Shown: one piece after another, positions 53,241-61,725 of the stretch
Layout of the letters: every line of letters begins with the position of its first letter
How positions within the stretch are numbered: the stretch's first letter is position 1
Assembly (NCBI GenBank): GCA_910574345.1
Contig: CAJSZV010000005.1
Span: forward strand, 62,001 to 126,000
Direction: 5' to 3'
Source of the DNA: Clostridiaceae bacterium
GTDB taxonomy: Bacteria > Bacillota > Clostridia > Lachnospirales > Lachnospiraceae
DNA length: 64,000 nucleotides
Notes under the pieces: generated by a model
Seen by the model: the letters and a program-made list of their open reading frames with translations, nothing else
What the model was told of the DNA's origin: nothing
The model's database searches: none
Program-made: the position numbers and the translations under genes

Positions 53241-54005
53241 ATGAAACAATTAAAAAAACAGGTATTATTGGCGCTGTGTATGGTAATGTGCCTTTTTGCC
53301 CTGACCGCTTGTACAACAAAGGCAAAGGAAGATCCTTCTCTCAGCGAGATGGAATCCGTTTCCCTGCAGGAAAGTACCAAGATGGTCTTGGAACAGGTTG
53401 TGGCCATTGAAGATGCCAGTATAGAGAGAGCCATCGAACAGTACCGGGACAATGAGATGGAAGCTCTGGCATCGGGCATGGAGAGTTACGGGGGAGTGAA
53501 GCAGGATCTGGGCGCCTATAAGTCTGTGACCGGCGGATCGGCCGAGAAGACGGAGGACGGATACAGCATCACTCTGAATGTGGAGTTTGAGCAGAGAATG
53601 TGTGAGTTTAACATCACTCTGGATAAGAAGATGACCGCCATTACATCCATGTCATTCAACCCTGTTTATACCACAGGGGAGAATATGACAAAGGCGGCCC
53701 TTAACACTCTCATGGGCATGGGAACCGTATTTATCGTATTGATCTTTATCAGCTGGCTCATCAGCTGCTTTAGGTATGTTAACAAATATGAAGATAAGAT
53801 GAAGCAGAAGAAAACTCCGGCGGCTCCGATTGCAGTTAAGACCGCTCCGGCAGCGGTTTCCGTACAGGAAGAAAACCTGTCAGATGATCTGGAGCTGGTG
53901 GCGGTTATCACGGCAGCGATCGCAGCATCCACAGGCGCTTCGGCAGACGGTCTTGTAGTCCGCTCCATCAGACGGGCTTCAGGCAGTAAATGGAAAAGAG
54001 CATAA
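53241..54005 (+). CDS. OadG-like gamma subunit with lipoprotein-type extracellular domain
   Basis: A 254-residue protein. Residues 1-24 form a signal with lipobox-like LTAC. A roughly 115-residue outer domain follows (ESTKMVLEQVVAIED ... ITLDKKMTAITSMSFNP). A single helix (GMGTVFIVLIFISWLISCF) and the tail ending DDLELVAVITAAIAASTGASADGLVVRSIRR belong to the OadG family, which holds the pump subunits together. Ordinary OadG proteins are about 80-120 residues, so the exported domain is an addition typical of some clostridia. Gaps of 18 and 21 bp to its neighbours show an operon. Confidence 0.85.
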   Translation: MKQLKKQVLLALCMVMCLFALTACTTKAKEDPSLSEMESVSLQESTKMVLEQVVAIEDASIERAIEQYRDNEMEALASGMESYGGVKQDLGAYKSVTGGSAEKTEDGYSITLNVEFEQRMCEFNITLDKKMTAITSMSFNPVYTTGENMTKAALNTLMGMGTVFIVLIFISWLISCFRYVNKYEDKMKQKKTPAAPIAVKTAPAAVSVQEENLSDDLELVAVITAAIAASTGASADGLVVRSIRRASGSKWKRA

Positions 54006-54026
54006 TCAATCAGGAGGATTATCAAA

Positions 54027-54395
54027 ATGAAAAATTATACAATTACAGTAAATGGTAATGTTTATGAAGTAACCGTAGAAGAAGGCCCTTCCACAGGCGC
54101 AGCAGCACCGAGAGCAGCCGCACCGGCGCCTAAGGCGGCTCCGGCAGCACCTAAGGCAGCAGCACCTGCAGGGGCGGCAGGCTCTGTGGCGGTGACGGCT
54201 CCTATGCCGGGCAAGATTCTGGGAATCAAGGGAGAAGCAGGTCAGGCAGTGAAGAAAGGCGATGCCATCATCATTCTGGAAGCCATGAAGATGGAGAATG
54301 AGATCGTGGCTCCATCCGACGGAACCATCGCTAGTATTAATGTGGCAGTAGGTGATTCTGTAGAAGCAGGTGCAACTCTGGCTACTTTAAACTAG
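54027..54395 (+). CDS. biotin carboxyl carrier protein of the pump
   Basis: A 122-residue protein: short N-terminal strand region (YTITVNGNVYEVTVEEG), an Ala/Pro-rich flexible linker (about 22-55), then a biotinyl domain with the lysine-carrying motif EAMKMEN. It shuttles CO2 between the carboxyltransferases (51768 and/or 55612) and the membrane beta subunit. AGGAGG lies 8 bp before the ATG. Confidence 0.95.
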   Translation: MKNYTITVNGNVYEVTVEEGPSTGAAAPRAAAPAPKAAPAAPKAAAPAGAAGSVAVTAPMPGKILGIKGEAGQAVKKGDAIIILEAMKMENEIVAPSDGTIASINVAVGDSVEAGATLATLN

Positions 54396-54436
54396 GGATT
54401 CTGTGAAAGACACAGATTCCGGATGGAGGGATTGAC

Positions 54437-55564
54437 ATGGAATATATAACAAGTACATTGGGTAATCTTCTTCAGCAGACAGCATTCCTGAACCTGACCG
54501 GCGGTAATCTGATTATGATCGGCGTGGCCTGTGTGTTTTTGTATCTGGCCATCAAGAAAGGATTTGAACCGCTTTTGCTGGTTCCCATCGCTTTTGGTAT
54601 GCTGCTTGTGAATATCTACCCGGATATTATGGAAGACGGAGGACTTCTCCACTATTTCTTCCTGTTAGATGAGTGGAGCATTCTGCCGTCCCTGATCTTC
54701 ATGGGTGTAGGTGCCATGACGGATTTTGGACCGCTGATCGCCAACCCCAAGAGCTTTCTCTTAGGCGCGGCAGCTCAGTTCGGTATTTACACCGCCTATT
54801 TTATGGCTATTTTCATGGGATTCAATGACAGGGCAGCGGCGGCCATCTCCATTATCGGCGGCGCTGACGGACCGACTTCCATCTTCCTTGCGGGAAAGCT
54901 GGGACAGACAGGACTCATGGGTCCCATCGCCGTAGCCGCCTATTCCTATATGGCCCTGGTGCCCATTATCCAGCCGCCTATTATGAAGATAATGACCACG
55001 GAGGAAGAGCGCAGAATCAAGATGGAGCAGCTTCGTCCCGTTTCCAAGCTGGAGAGAATCCTCTTCCCCATTATCGTTACCATCGTGGTATGTCTGATCC
55101 TGCCTTCCACGGCTCCTTTGGTGGGTATGCTGATGTTGGGCAACCTGTTTAAAGAGTCCGGCGTTGTGGGACAGCTGGCCGAGACCGCTTCCAACGCCAT
55201 GATGTATATCGTAGTAATCCTTTTGGGTACTTCCGTAGGAGCAACCACAAGCGCCGAGGCTTTTCTCAACTGGGATACCATTAAAATCGTAGTTCTCGGA
55301 CTGATCGCATTTGCAGTGGGAACGGCGGCAGGCGTGTTCTTCGGCAAGATTATGTGCAAGATGACAGGAGGAAAGGTGAATCCCCTTATCGGTTCCGCCG
55401 GCGTATCGGCGGTTCCCATGGCAGCCCGCGTGTCACAGAAGGTAGGCTCCGAGGCAGACCCCACCAATTTCCTTCTGATGCATGCCATGGGTCCCAATGT
55501 GGCAGGCGTTATCGGTACGGCAGTGGCCGCCGGTACATTTATGGCCATCTTTGGCGTGAAGTAA
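54437..55564 (+). CDS. oadB: Na+-translocating decarboxylase beta subunit
   Basis: A 375-residue membrane protein with about nine helices. IIGGADGPTSIFLAGKL and the later NPLIGSAGVSAVPMAARVSQKVGSEADPTNFLLMHAMGPNVAGVIGTAVAAG are the conserved OadB/MmdB/GcdB regions, including the Asp of the GGADGPT loop needed for Na+ pumping. It decarboxylates carboxybiotin and exports Na+. The 41-bp gap to the carrier gene contains a GGAGG-type ribosome site before ATG 54437. Confidence 0.96.
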   Translation: MEYITSTLGNLLQQTAFLNLTGGNLIMIGVACVFLYLAIKKGFEPLLLVPIAFGMLLVNIYPDIMEDGGLLHYFFLLDEWSILPSLIFMGVGAMTDFGPLIANPKSFLLGAAAQFGIYTAYFMAIFMGFNDRAAAAISIIGGADGPTSIFLAGKLGQTGLMGPIAVAAYSYMALVPIIQPPIMKIMTTEEERRIKMEQLRPVSKLERILFPIIVTIVVCLILPSTAPLVGMLMLGNLFKESGVVGQLAETASNAMMYIVVILLGTSVGATTSAEAFLNWDTIKIVVLGLIAFAVGTAAGVFFGKIMCKMTGGKVNPLIGSAGVSAVPMAARVSQKVGSEADPTNFLLMHAMGPNVAGVIGTAVAAGTFMAIFGVK

Positions 55565-55611
55565 CAGAATATCCATTTGCGATTAAATGAAAATATCCAG
55601 GAGGTAATACA

Positions 55612-57024
55612 ATGGCAGTGACAGAGAAGAAACCGGTTAAGATTGTGGAGACAGTCCTCCGTGACGCCCACCAGTCTTTGATCGCCACCAGAATGAGCAC
55701 GGACCAGATGCTGCCCATCATCGATAAGATGGATCAGATCGGCTATTATGCAGTGGAATGCTGGGGCGGCGCAACCTTTGACGCTTCCCTTCGTTTCCTG
55801 AAAGAGGATCCGTGGGAGAGACTGAGAAAATTAAAAGACGGCTTTAAGAACACCAAGCTGCAGATGCTGTTCCGCGGACAGAACATTCTGGGATACAACC
55901 ACTATGCAGATGATGTGGTAGAATATTTTGTTGAGAAATCCGTGGCCAACGGCATTGATATCATCCGTATTTTTGACTGTTTAAATGACCTGCGCAATTT
56001 ACAGACCGCCGTTAAGGCATGCAACCGGGAGAAGGGCCATGCCCAGATCGCCCTGTGCTATACCTTAGGCGACGCCTATACCATGGACTACTGGAAAGAT
56101 ATTGCCAAGAAGATCGAGGATATGGGCGCGGACTCTATCTGTATCAAAGATATGGCCGGCCTCCTCACTCCTTACGCGGCTGAGGAGCTGGTAACGGCTT
56201 TAAAGAGCTCCACCAATCTTCCCATTGACCTGCATACTCACTATACTTCCGGCGTAGCTTCCATGACCTACTTAAAGGCAGTGGAATCCGGCTGTGACAT
56301 CATCGACACAGCCATGTCGCCTCTGGCCCTGGGAACAAGCCAGCCTGCTACGGAAGTGATGGTGGAGACTTTCCGCGGCACTCCTTTTGACACGGGTCTT
56401 GACCAGGTGAAACTGGCGGAGATCGCCGATTACTTTGGGCCTCTTCGGGAGGAAGCCTTAAAGAGCGGTCTCTTAAATCCCAAGGTGCTGGGCGTCAACA
56501 TCAAGACTCTTCAGTACCAGGTGCCCGGCGGTATGCTTTCCAATCTGGTATCCCAGTTAAAGGAAGCCGGACAGGAAGACAAGTACCGGGAAGTGCTGGA
56601 GGAGATCCCCAGAGTAAGAAAAGATTTCGGCGAACCGCCTCTTGTAACGCCCTCTTCCCAGATCGTGGGAACCCAGGCCGTTATGAATGTCATCGGCGGC
56701 GAGCGCTACAAGATGGTTCCAAAGGAATCCAAGAAGATCATGTTAGGCGAGTTCGGCCAGACTGTTAAACCTTTCAATCCTGAGGTACAGAAGAAGATCA
56801 TCGGCGACGAGACCCCTATTACCTGCCGTCCCGCAGACCTGATTCCTCCCCAGCTTCCTCAGTTTGAGAAAGAGTGCGCCCAGTGGAAACAGCAGGATGA
56901 GGATGTCCTCTCCTACGCCCTGTTCCCCAAGGTTGCAGAAGAATTCTTCAAATACAGAGAAGCCCAGCAGACGAAGGTAGACCCGGCAGCCGCCGACACC
57001 GCCAATAAGGCTTATCCGGTGTAA
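55612..57024 (+). CDS. oadA: oxaloacetate decarboxylase/5S-type carboxyltransferase subunit
   Basis: A 470-residue TIM-barrel carboxyltransferase. VETVLRDAHQSLIATRM carries the metal-binding Asp, LMFRGQN-like QMLFRGQNILGY follows, CIKDMAGLLTP has the carboxylated Lys, and DLHTHYTSG the His pair. The C-terminal conserved region (TPSSQIVGTQAVMNV ... RPADLIPP) is present, but the biotinyl domain of full OadA is missing; the separate carrier at 54027 supplies it. The substrate is probably oxaloacetate/pyruvate. AGGAGG lies just before the ATG. Confidence 0.93.
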   Translation: MAVTEKKPVKIVETVLRDAHQSLIATRMSTDQMLPIIDKMDQIGYYAVECWGGATFDASLRFLKEDPWERLRKLKDGFKNTKLQMLFRGQNILGYNHYADDVVEYFVEKSVANGIDIIRIFDCLNDLRNLQTAVKACNREKGHAQIALCYTLGDAYTMDYWKDIAKKIEDMGADSICIKDMAGLLTPYAAEELVTALKSSTNLPIDLHTHYTSGVASMTYLKAVESGCDIIDTAMSPLALGTSQPATEVMVETFRGTPFDTGLDQVKLAEIADYFGPLREEALKSGLLNPKVLGVNIKTLQYQVPGGMLSNLVSQLKEAGQEDKYREVLEEIPRVRKDFGEPPLVTPSSQIVGTQAVMNVIGGERYKMVPKESKKIMLGEFGQTVKPFNPEVQKKIIGDETPITCRPADLIPPQLPQFEKECAQWKQQDEDVLSYALFPKVAEEFFKYREAQQTKVDPAAADTANKAYPV

Positions 57025-57065
57025 GAGCATAGTGGTTGCTGGCAAAGGTTGTTGGCGAGGGTTAC

Positions 57066-57209
57066 GCACAGACAGGCCCCATATTCCCCCATTCGGACAC
57101 GCTTCCGCTCAGGTTATCCTAGCAGCGGTACTAAGGGCGCACAACACGCGCCCTAAGGACCGGCTAGGATAAATGGTCCTCATCGGGGGAATATGGGGTC
57201 TGTCTGTGC
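57066..57209. repeat. structured palindromic element A
   Basis: Outer arms of 25 bp (57066-57090 and 57185-57209) pair with one mismatch. Inside, TTATCCTAGC pairs with GCTAGGATAA, and CGGTACTAAGGGCGC with GCGCCCTAAGGACCG around ACAACAC. The conserved core CGGTACTAAG...CTAAGGACCGG, the flanking ATTCGG..CGCTT.CGCT.AGGTT and the CCTCATCGGG stretch are shared with element B in the opposite orientation. The stems differ in sequence but keep pairing. No ORF was found. Confidence 0.85.
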
Positions 57210-57343
57210 TGTTAGCTGGCACAATCAACTGGAACAGCAGCCCGAGGCAGCTCTTACAGGTGAGGAACGATAGTAAAAACAGAACAGCAGAATGCAGACA
57301 AGGCTCCTTCCAAAAATCCTTGGGGGCAGGGTTCATTACCTGT

Positions 57344-57367
57344 GCCAATTATTTGGCGATTTTTTTC
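57344..57367 (+). terminator. candidate terminator of the decarboxylase operon
   Basis: Short stem GCCAA/TTGGC (57344-57357) followed by GATTTTTTT. The stem is weak, but the T-run is good. Confidence 0.5.
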
Positions 57368-57385
57368 TGAGCCTGGGAAAGTGCA

Positions 57386-57524
57386 GTCCGGGGATGGGCG
57401 GATTCCCGATGAGGGGGTATTTGACCCGCCGGTCCTTAGTTCGCGTCTTTTGCGAACTTAGTACCGCTGCAGGGTCAACCTAAGCGAAAGCGGCCCCCGA
57501 ATGGGAATCCGCCCATCCCCGGAC
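57386..57524. repeat. structured palindromic element B (inverted relative of A)
   Basis: Perfect 22-bp outer arms (57386-57407 and 57503-57524). Inside are TTGACCC/GGGTCAA and GGTCCTTAGTTCGC/GCGAACTTAGTACC. Read on the minus strand it has the same order of conserved blocks as element A (AGCGGTACTAAG, hairpin, CTAAGGACCGG, CCTCATCGGG), with different but compensating stem bases. With element A and the small terminator it fills most of the 641-bp gap 57025-57665; the 176 bp between the two show nothing recognisable apart from that terminator. Confidence 0.85.
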
Positions 57525-57665
57525 GTTCCCTCCGCCATCTCCCCCAAAAATCCCCAAACAATTAAACTTTCCTTTAAAATTCTGTGAACTTAGTTGACAT
57601 ATGACCTGCAATATCCTTATAATGGCATTGATGTGTCCATCTAAGGAAAAATTGGAGAGTAACGA

Positions 57666-59858
57666 ATGAAAAAAAGAAAGATCAAACAAGGTCTGGCCGT
57701 TGTGGCGGCCCTGTTTATGACCATAAATTACACCAGCAGTTACATGGGAAGAACCCCTGCGGTCAGTCTGGCTGATACATCAGCGACAGTAAGCGCGACA
57801 AGCCTGAATGTGAGAAGCGGTCCGGGAACTACTTATTCGGCTGTTGGAAAACTGGCGTACGGTTCCTCTGTCAGCATAGCGGGGCAGACTACAGGCAGTG
57901 ACGGAAAGGTCTGGTATCAGATTCGATTTACGAAAAACGGGTCTCAGGCCACAGGCTATATCAGGTCTGACTATGTGAAATTTCCTGCCACTTATCAATC
58001 TGACGGAAATTTTGAACAGTATCTGTCCAATCAGGGATTTCCCGAAAGCTATAAACCTGGTCTGCGCCAGCTTCATGCGGATCATCCCAACTGGGTATTT
58101 ACGGCACAGCATACGAATCTGGATTGGAACGATGTGATCAATAACGAAAGTGTGGTCGGCAGGAATCTGGTTCCGGGAAGCAGTCCTTCTTCCTGGAAGT
58201 CGACGGACAGCGGAGCGTATAATTGGGAGACCGGCACATGGCCCTCTTTTGACAGCGGTTCCTGGGTGGCGGCTTCCAGAGGGATTGTCAGCTACTATAT
58301 GGATCCCAGGAATTTCCTCAATGAAAAGTATGTGTTTCAATTTTTAAAACATAGATATAACAGCAGTATCCATACCATAGATGGAGTAAGAAATATGATG
58401 GAAGGCACATTTCTTGACAACTCCGTGGATGTCAGCGGGAGCCAGTCTTCTGTAGGGGCAGGAGTAGGACCGGGAATGTCGTCAGGAAATACGAATAACG
58501 GTTCAGGCACTGTATCCGGTGGGCCGGGAGTGTCAGGAGGAGCTTCCCCCGGCGGCACAGGTCCGGGCGGCACAACATCGGGGGCAACAGGAGATACGGG
58601 AGGTCCCGGTGTGTCAGGCGGTATCAGTTCCGGCGGCAGCGTCACAGTGCAGCCGGGGGTAAGTCCGTCATCCAATCATTCCGGTACATCCTCAGGCGCG
58701 CCTGTGGGGAGCGGCAGCTCAGGTGTAAGCCTTCAGTCTCCCAGTGCATCCATAAGCAAAAAAGGGACATACCGGGTGGGGACAGCCATAGGACCGGGAG
58801 CCACGGCAGGTCCCGGCGTATCAGGCGGATCTTCCGGGGGCGGTTCTTATTCGGCTCCCATTGCATCCTATGCGGAGATTATCATGAACGCGGCTGCCAG
58901 ATCCGGAGTCAACCCATATGTTTTGACGGCAATGATTCTTCAGGAGCAGGGAACCCAGGGAAGCAGAGGCATATCAGGTACGGTCTCCGGCTATGAAGGA
59001 TATTATAATTTCTTTAATATTGAAGCCTATCAGTCAGGCTCCATGAGCGCCATTGAGAGAGGGCTTTGGTTTGCGTCCCAGTCGGGGAGCTATGAGCGTC
59101 CATGGAACAGTGTAGATAAGGCCATTCTGGGCGGGGCCATATACTACGGCACCAATTATGTGGATGCGGGACAGGATACCTTTTACCTGAAAAAATTTAA
59201 TGTTCAGGGCAGCAATCTGTATAAGCATCAGTATATGACCAACATTCAGGCCGCGGCTTCGGAGGGCGCCAAGCTGGAAGAAGCCTACAGCAGCCAGTTA
59301 AAACAGCTGGCTCTGGAATTCAAGATTCCGGTTTACAAAAATATGCCGGGCAGCGCCTGTGAGATACCAAACAGCGACGGAAGTCCCAACAATAAGCTTT
59401 CCAGCCTGAGCATAGACGGATTCAGCCTGACGCCTACGTTCAGCAGAGATGTCACCACTTACAATGTAATTGTCAGCCCGTCAGTTAATACTGTAAATGT
59501 AAGGGCGACTGCTTTGGACTCCAGAGCCGTGGTCACAGGGGTCGGCAATATTCAGCTTCAAAATGGCAATAATGATATTACCGTCCAGGTAAAAGCGCAG
59601 AACGGTACGATTACTCAGTACCTGATCCATATTGTACGCCAGGATAACAGTACCATTCCAGGCGGCGGTCCCGGCTCCGCTCAGATCCAGGGGGCGGGAA
59701 GCGGTCCGGGAACGGCAGGTTCGGGCGGTCAGACCCAGAGCCCGTCCAGCGATATCTCTATACAGATTATAACCGGAGGACCGGGCGAGAGCAGCAATGC
59801 CGGAACCAGCAGCGGACATACAGGTCCGGGCGGCAGTAATGTGACCATTATTCAATAA
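57666..59858 (+). CDS. exported SH3b / glucosaminidase-like wall hydrolase with Gly-rich insert
   Basis: A 730-residue exported protein. Domains in order: signal peptide (1-37), SH3b (about 41-107: TSLNVRSGPGTTYSAVGKL ... GYIRSDYV), a helical part of the hydrolase (112-250: PGLRQLHADHPNWVF, YYMDPRNFLNE), a low-complexity Gly/Ser/Pro insert (252-397) with three GPGVSGG repeats, the glucosaminidase core (398-540: SGVNPYVLTAMILQEQG, YYNFFNIEAYQ), a cadherin-like beta-sandwich (about 570-655) and a second GPG-rich tail. It should cleave peptidoglycan at the surface. GGAGAG precedes the ATG. The next gene begins 21 bp after its stop. Confidence 0.88.
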   Translation: MKKRKIKQGLAVVAALFMTINYTSSYMGRTPAVSLADTSATVSATSLNVRSGPGTTYSAVGKLAYGSSVSIAGQTTGSDGKVWYQIRFTKNGSQATGYIRSDYVKFPATYQSDGNFEQYLSNQGFPESYKPGLRQLHADHPNWVFTAQHTNLDWNDVINNESVVGRNLVPGSSPSSWKSTDSGAYNWETGTWPSFDSGSWVAASRGIVSYYMDPRNFLNEKYVFQFLKHRYNSSIHTIDGVRNMMEGTFLDNSVDVSGSQSSVGAGVGPGMSSGNTNNGSGTVSGGPGVSGGASPGGTGPGGTTSGATGDTGGPGVSGGISSGGSVTVQPGVSPSSNHSGTSSGAPVGSGSSGVSLQSPSASISKKGTYRVGTAIGPGATAGPGVSGGSSGGGSYSAPIASYAEIIMNAAARSGVNPYVLTAMILQEQGTQGSRGISGTVSGYEGYYNFFNIEAYQSGSMSAIERGLWFASQSGSYERPWNSVDKAILGGAIYYGTNYVDAGQDTFYLKKFNVQGSNLYKHQYMTNIQAAASEGAKLEEAYSSQLKQLALEFKIPVYKNMPGSACEIPNSDGSPNNKLSSLSIDGFSLTPTFSRDVTTYNVIVSPSVNTVNVRATALDSRAVVTGVGNIQLQNGNNDITVQVKAQNGTITQYLIHIVRQDNSTIPGGGPGSAQIQGAGSGPGTAGSGGQTQSPSSDISIQIITGGPGESSNAGTSSGHTGPGGSNVTIIQ

Positions 59859-59878
59859 TGGAGGAACAGGAGACAGGA

Positions 59879-61555
59879 ATGAACAATTTGAAAAAAATCT
59901 TAACAGGAGCGGCGGCGGCAGTCATCCTTGCCGCAGCCATGTCCTTTCCGGCTTTCGCGGCCAGGATCGCGTTTTCCGATCCCAGCGCGGAGGCAGGTAA
60001 TGAAGTTACAGTAAACATGAAAATTACAGCCGGGGAAAATGAAACCATCAACAGTTCAAAAGTAATGCTGTCCTATGACCCCCAGTCTCTGCAGTTTATA
60101 TCGGGAACCGGCGCCACCGGAGATGCAGGTTCCATTCAGGTGGTGGGGGAAGGTCAGAGCAATTCGAAAGAACTGGTATTTACCTTGACATTCCGGGCAT
60201 TGAAGCCGGGAACGGCTACGATTGCCGTCAGCACCCAGGAGGTCTATAACAAAGACGGACAGCTTGTCAATATAGGTCAGACCGGAAGTTCCTCGGTGAC
60301 GATCACAGGGGAGGCAAGCGTAGCTGCAAATGCGGATCTGGCGGATTTACAGATATCTCCGGGTACGCTGACACCGGCATTTTCACCGGATGTGGAGAGC
60401 TATGGAGCTGTAGTCGGCGGTGATGTGGATATGGTGACGGTCAGCGCCACAGCGGCGGATGGAAGTGCCAATGTGGCCGTGTCCGGCAATGAAGGTCTGC
60501 AGGTTGGAGACAATGAGATCACATGCGTGGTGACAGGTGCAGACGGGCAGACTATCAAAACCTACCGCATTATGGTGACCAAGGTGGAAGGGGAAGCAGG
60601 GGACAGCGTTCCCATGGCTGACCAGGTGGCTTTGAGAACCTATGACAGGACGGTAACGGTTCTGTCGGCGGAAGAAGGAATGGAAGTTCCGGAAGGATTT
60701 GTCCAGTGCTCCGTCAATATCGACGGGCAGGCTGTGCGCGGGTGGATTCCAAAAGATGAGGCGGAACCGGAATACTGTATTTTCTATGCCGTAAACGAGG
60801 AAGGGGCCAAAGGCTTCTATCGCTATGATCTGACGGAAAAGACTATACAGCGGTATTTTGAGGATTCCGCAGCCGGACTTGAGGATCAATACAATGCCAC
60901 AGCTGATGAGTATAATTCTCTGCTTCATGATTATGAGATTCGCTTCTGGATTATTATGGGATTGATCGCTTTGTCTGTGATTCTCTTGATTGTCATTATT
61001 TTCCTTGTGGCAGGGAGAGGACAGCGAGACGATTTTATGGAGAGAAGAGAATCCGACGATGAGTGGGAGGCCGAGAAGAGGTCCAAACGGCAGAAACTCA
61101 GCAAAGAGGAACAGTATCTCAGGGATCTTGAGGAAGAGGAGGAAGAGGCAGAGCGGGAAGACGATCTTGCATTTATCCGGCGGGTGCAGGCGAGAGGCCA
61201 GGTATCTTCGTCAGGAGCAGGTCCCAGGCCGGGAACCCAGACCAATATAGGAGGCCGGGGAACTTTTCAGGGAACCATGCCCAAAGGAGCAGGCCCCGGC
61301 AATAAGGCCGTCAGAGGCGGCCAGACAGGAACCATAACGGGAACCAGAAATGTACAGGGTTCCGGGGGGAGGCCGGGAAGCCGTCCCGCAGGCCAGCCGG
61401 CGGCCAGAGGCGGCGCTCCGTCAGAAAATGTGACAGGGAATACAAGAGGTGTTCCGGTACGAAACAACAGGCCCCCGCAAGCCAGAGGGAATGCAGAACC
61501 TGCAGGAAAGAGCGCTCAGGCGGACGATGATTTTGAAGTAATTGATTTGGAATAA
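59879..61555 (+). CDS. cohesin-like/cadherin-like membrane-anchored surface protein
   Basis: A 558-residue protein. Signal peptide 1-28 (AAAVILAAAMSFPAFA), a cohesin-type domain (about 29-146: VTVNMKITAGENETINSSKVMLSYDP ... FRALKPGTATIAV), a cadherin-like beta-sandwich (about 153-236) similar to that at the end of the preceding protein, one membrane helix (356-378), and a cytoplasmic tail of 180 residues. That tail is first charged, then very rich in Gly, Arg, Pro and Gln (PGSRPAGQPAARGG). The cohesin domain could dock a partner outside, possibly the hydrolase encoded just upstream. AGGAG 8 bp before ATG 59879 sets the start. Confidence 0.82.
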   Translation: MNNLKKILTGAAAAVILAAAMSFPAFAARIAFSDPSAEAGNEVTVNMKITAGENETINSSKVMLSYDPQSLQFISGTGATGDAGSIQVVGEGQSNSKELVFTLTFRALKPGTATIAVSTQEVYNKDGQLVNIGQTGSSSVTITGEASVAANADLADLQISPGTLTPAFSPDVESYGAVVGGDVDMVTVSATAADGSANVAVSGNEGLQVGDNEITCVVTGADGQTIKTYRIMVTKVEGEAGDSVPMADQVALRTYDRTVTVLSAEEGMEVPEGFVQCSVNIDGQAVRGWIPKDEAEPEYCIFYAVNEEGAKGFYRYDLTEKTIQRYFEDSAAGLEDQYNATADEYNSLLHDYEIRFWIIMGLIALSVILLIVIIFLVAGRGQRDDFMERRESDDEWEAEKRSKRQKLSKEEQYLRDLEEEEEEAEREDDLAFIRRVQARGQVSSSGAGPRPGTQTNIGGRGTFQGTMPKGAGPGNKAVRGGQTGTITGTRNVQGSGGRPGSRPAGQPAARGGAPSENVTGNTRGVPVRNNRPPQARGNAEPAGKSAQADDDFEVIDLE

Positions 61556-61606
61556 GGGCGGCTGAGAAAGTGCCGGGCAGCCTGAACTGTTGCAGTATAT
61601 AAAAAA

Positions 61607-61628
61607 GGGGTGGTCAAAAGACTGCCCC
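61607..61628. terminator. hairpin after the surface-protein operon
   Basis: GGGGTGGTC (61607-61615)/GACTGCCCC (61620-61628) with an AAAA loop and two G-U pairs. The T-run (six A on the plus strand before it) suits minus-strand termination better, although no minus gene is near. It may simply end the + strand operon. Confidence 0.4.
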
Positions 61629-61657
61629 TGTACTTTGTGGCTGGTAAAGATTCCATC

Positions 61658-61686
61658 TTGACGAATGGAAGAGATTGTTATAAGAT
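61658..61686 (+). promoter_or_regulatory. promoter/operator of the GntR-mcsA-mcsB-clpC operon
   Basis: TTGACG (61658-61663), a 17-bp spacer and TAAGAT (61681-61686). A dyad GTTAT-N9-ATAAC (61677-61695) covers the -10 and is a likely autoregulatory GntR operator. No tandem CtsR heptads are present. Confidence 0.68.
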
Positions 61687-61725
61687 ACATATAACAGTTA
61701 TAACGAAAGATGGTGGAAAGAATAT

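Noticed and set aside
57173-57483. Short ORFs inside and between elements A and B
   Set aside because: They follow the palindromes, have no ribosome sites and are not similar to each other as proteins although the DNA is related.
61612-61618. GGTCAAA upstream of the stress operon as a CtsR site
   Set aside because: Only one heptad is present; CtsR needs a tandem pair with a 3-bp spacer. It lies in a hairpin loop region after the previous operon.
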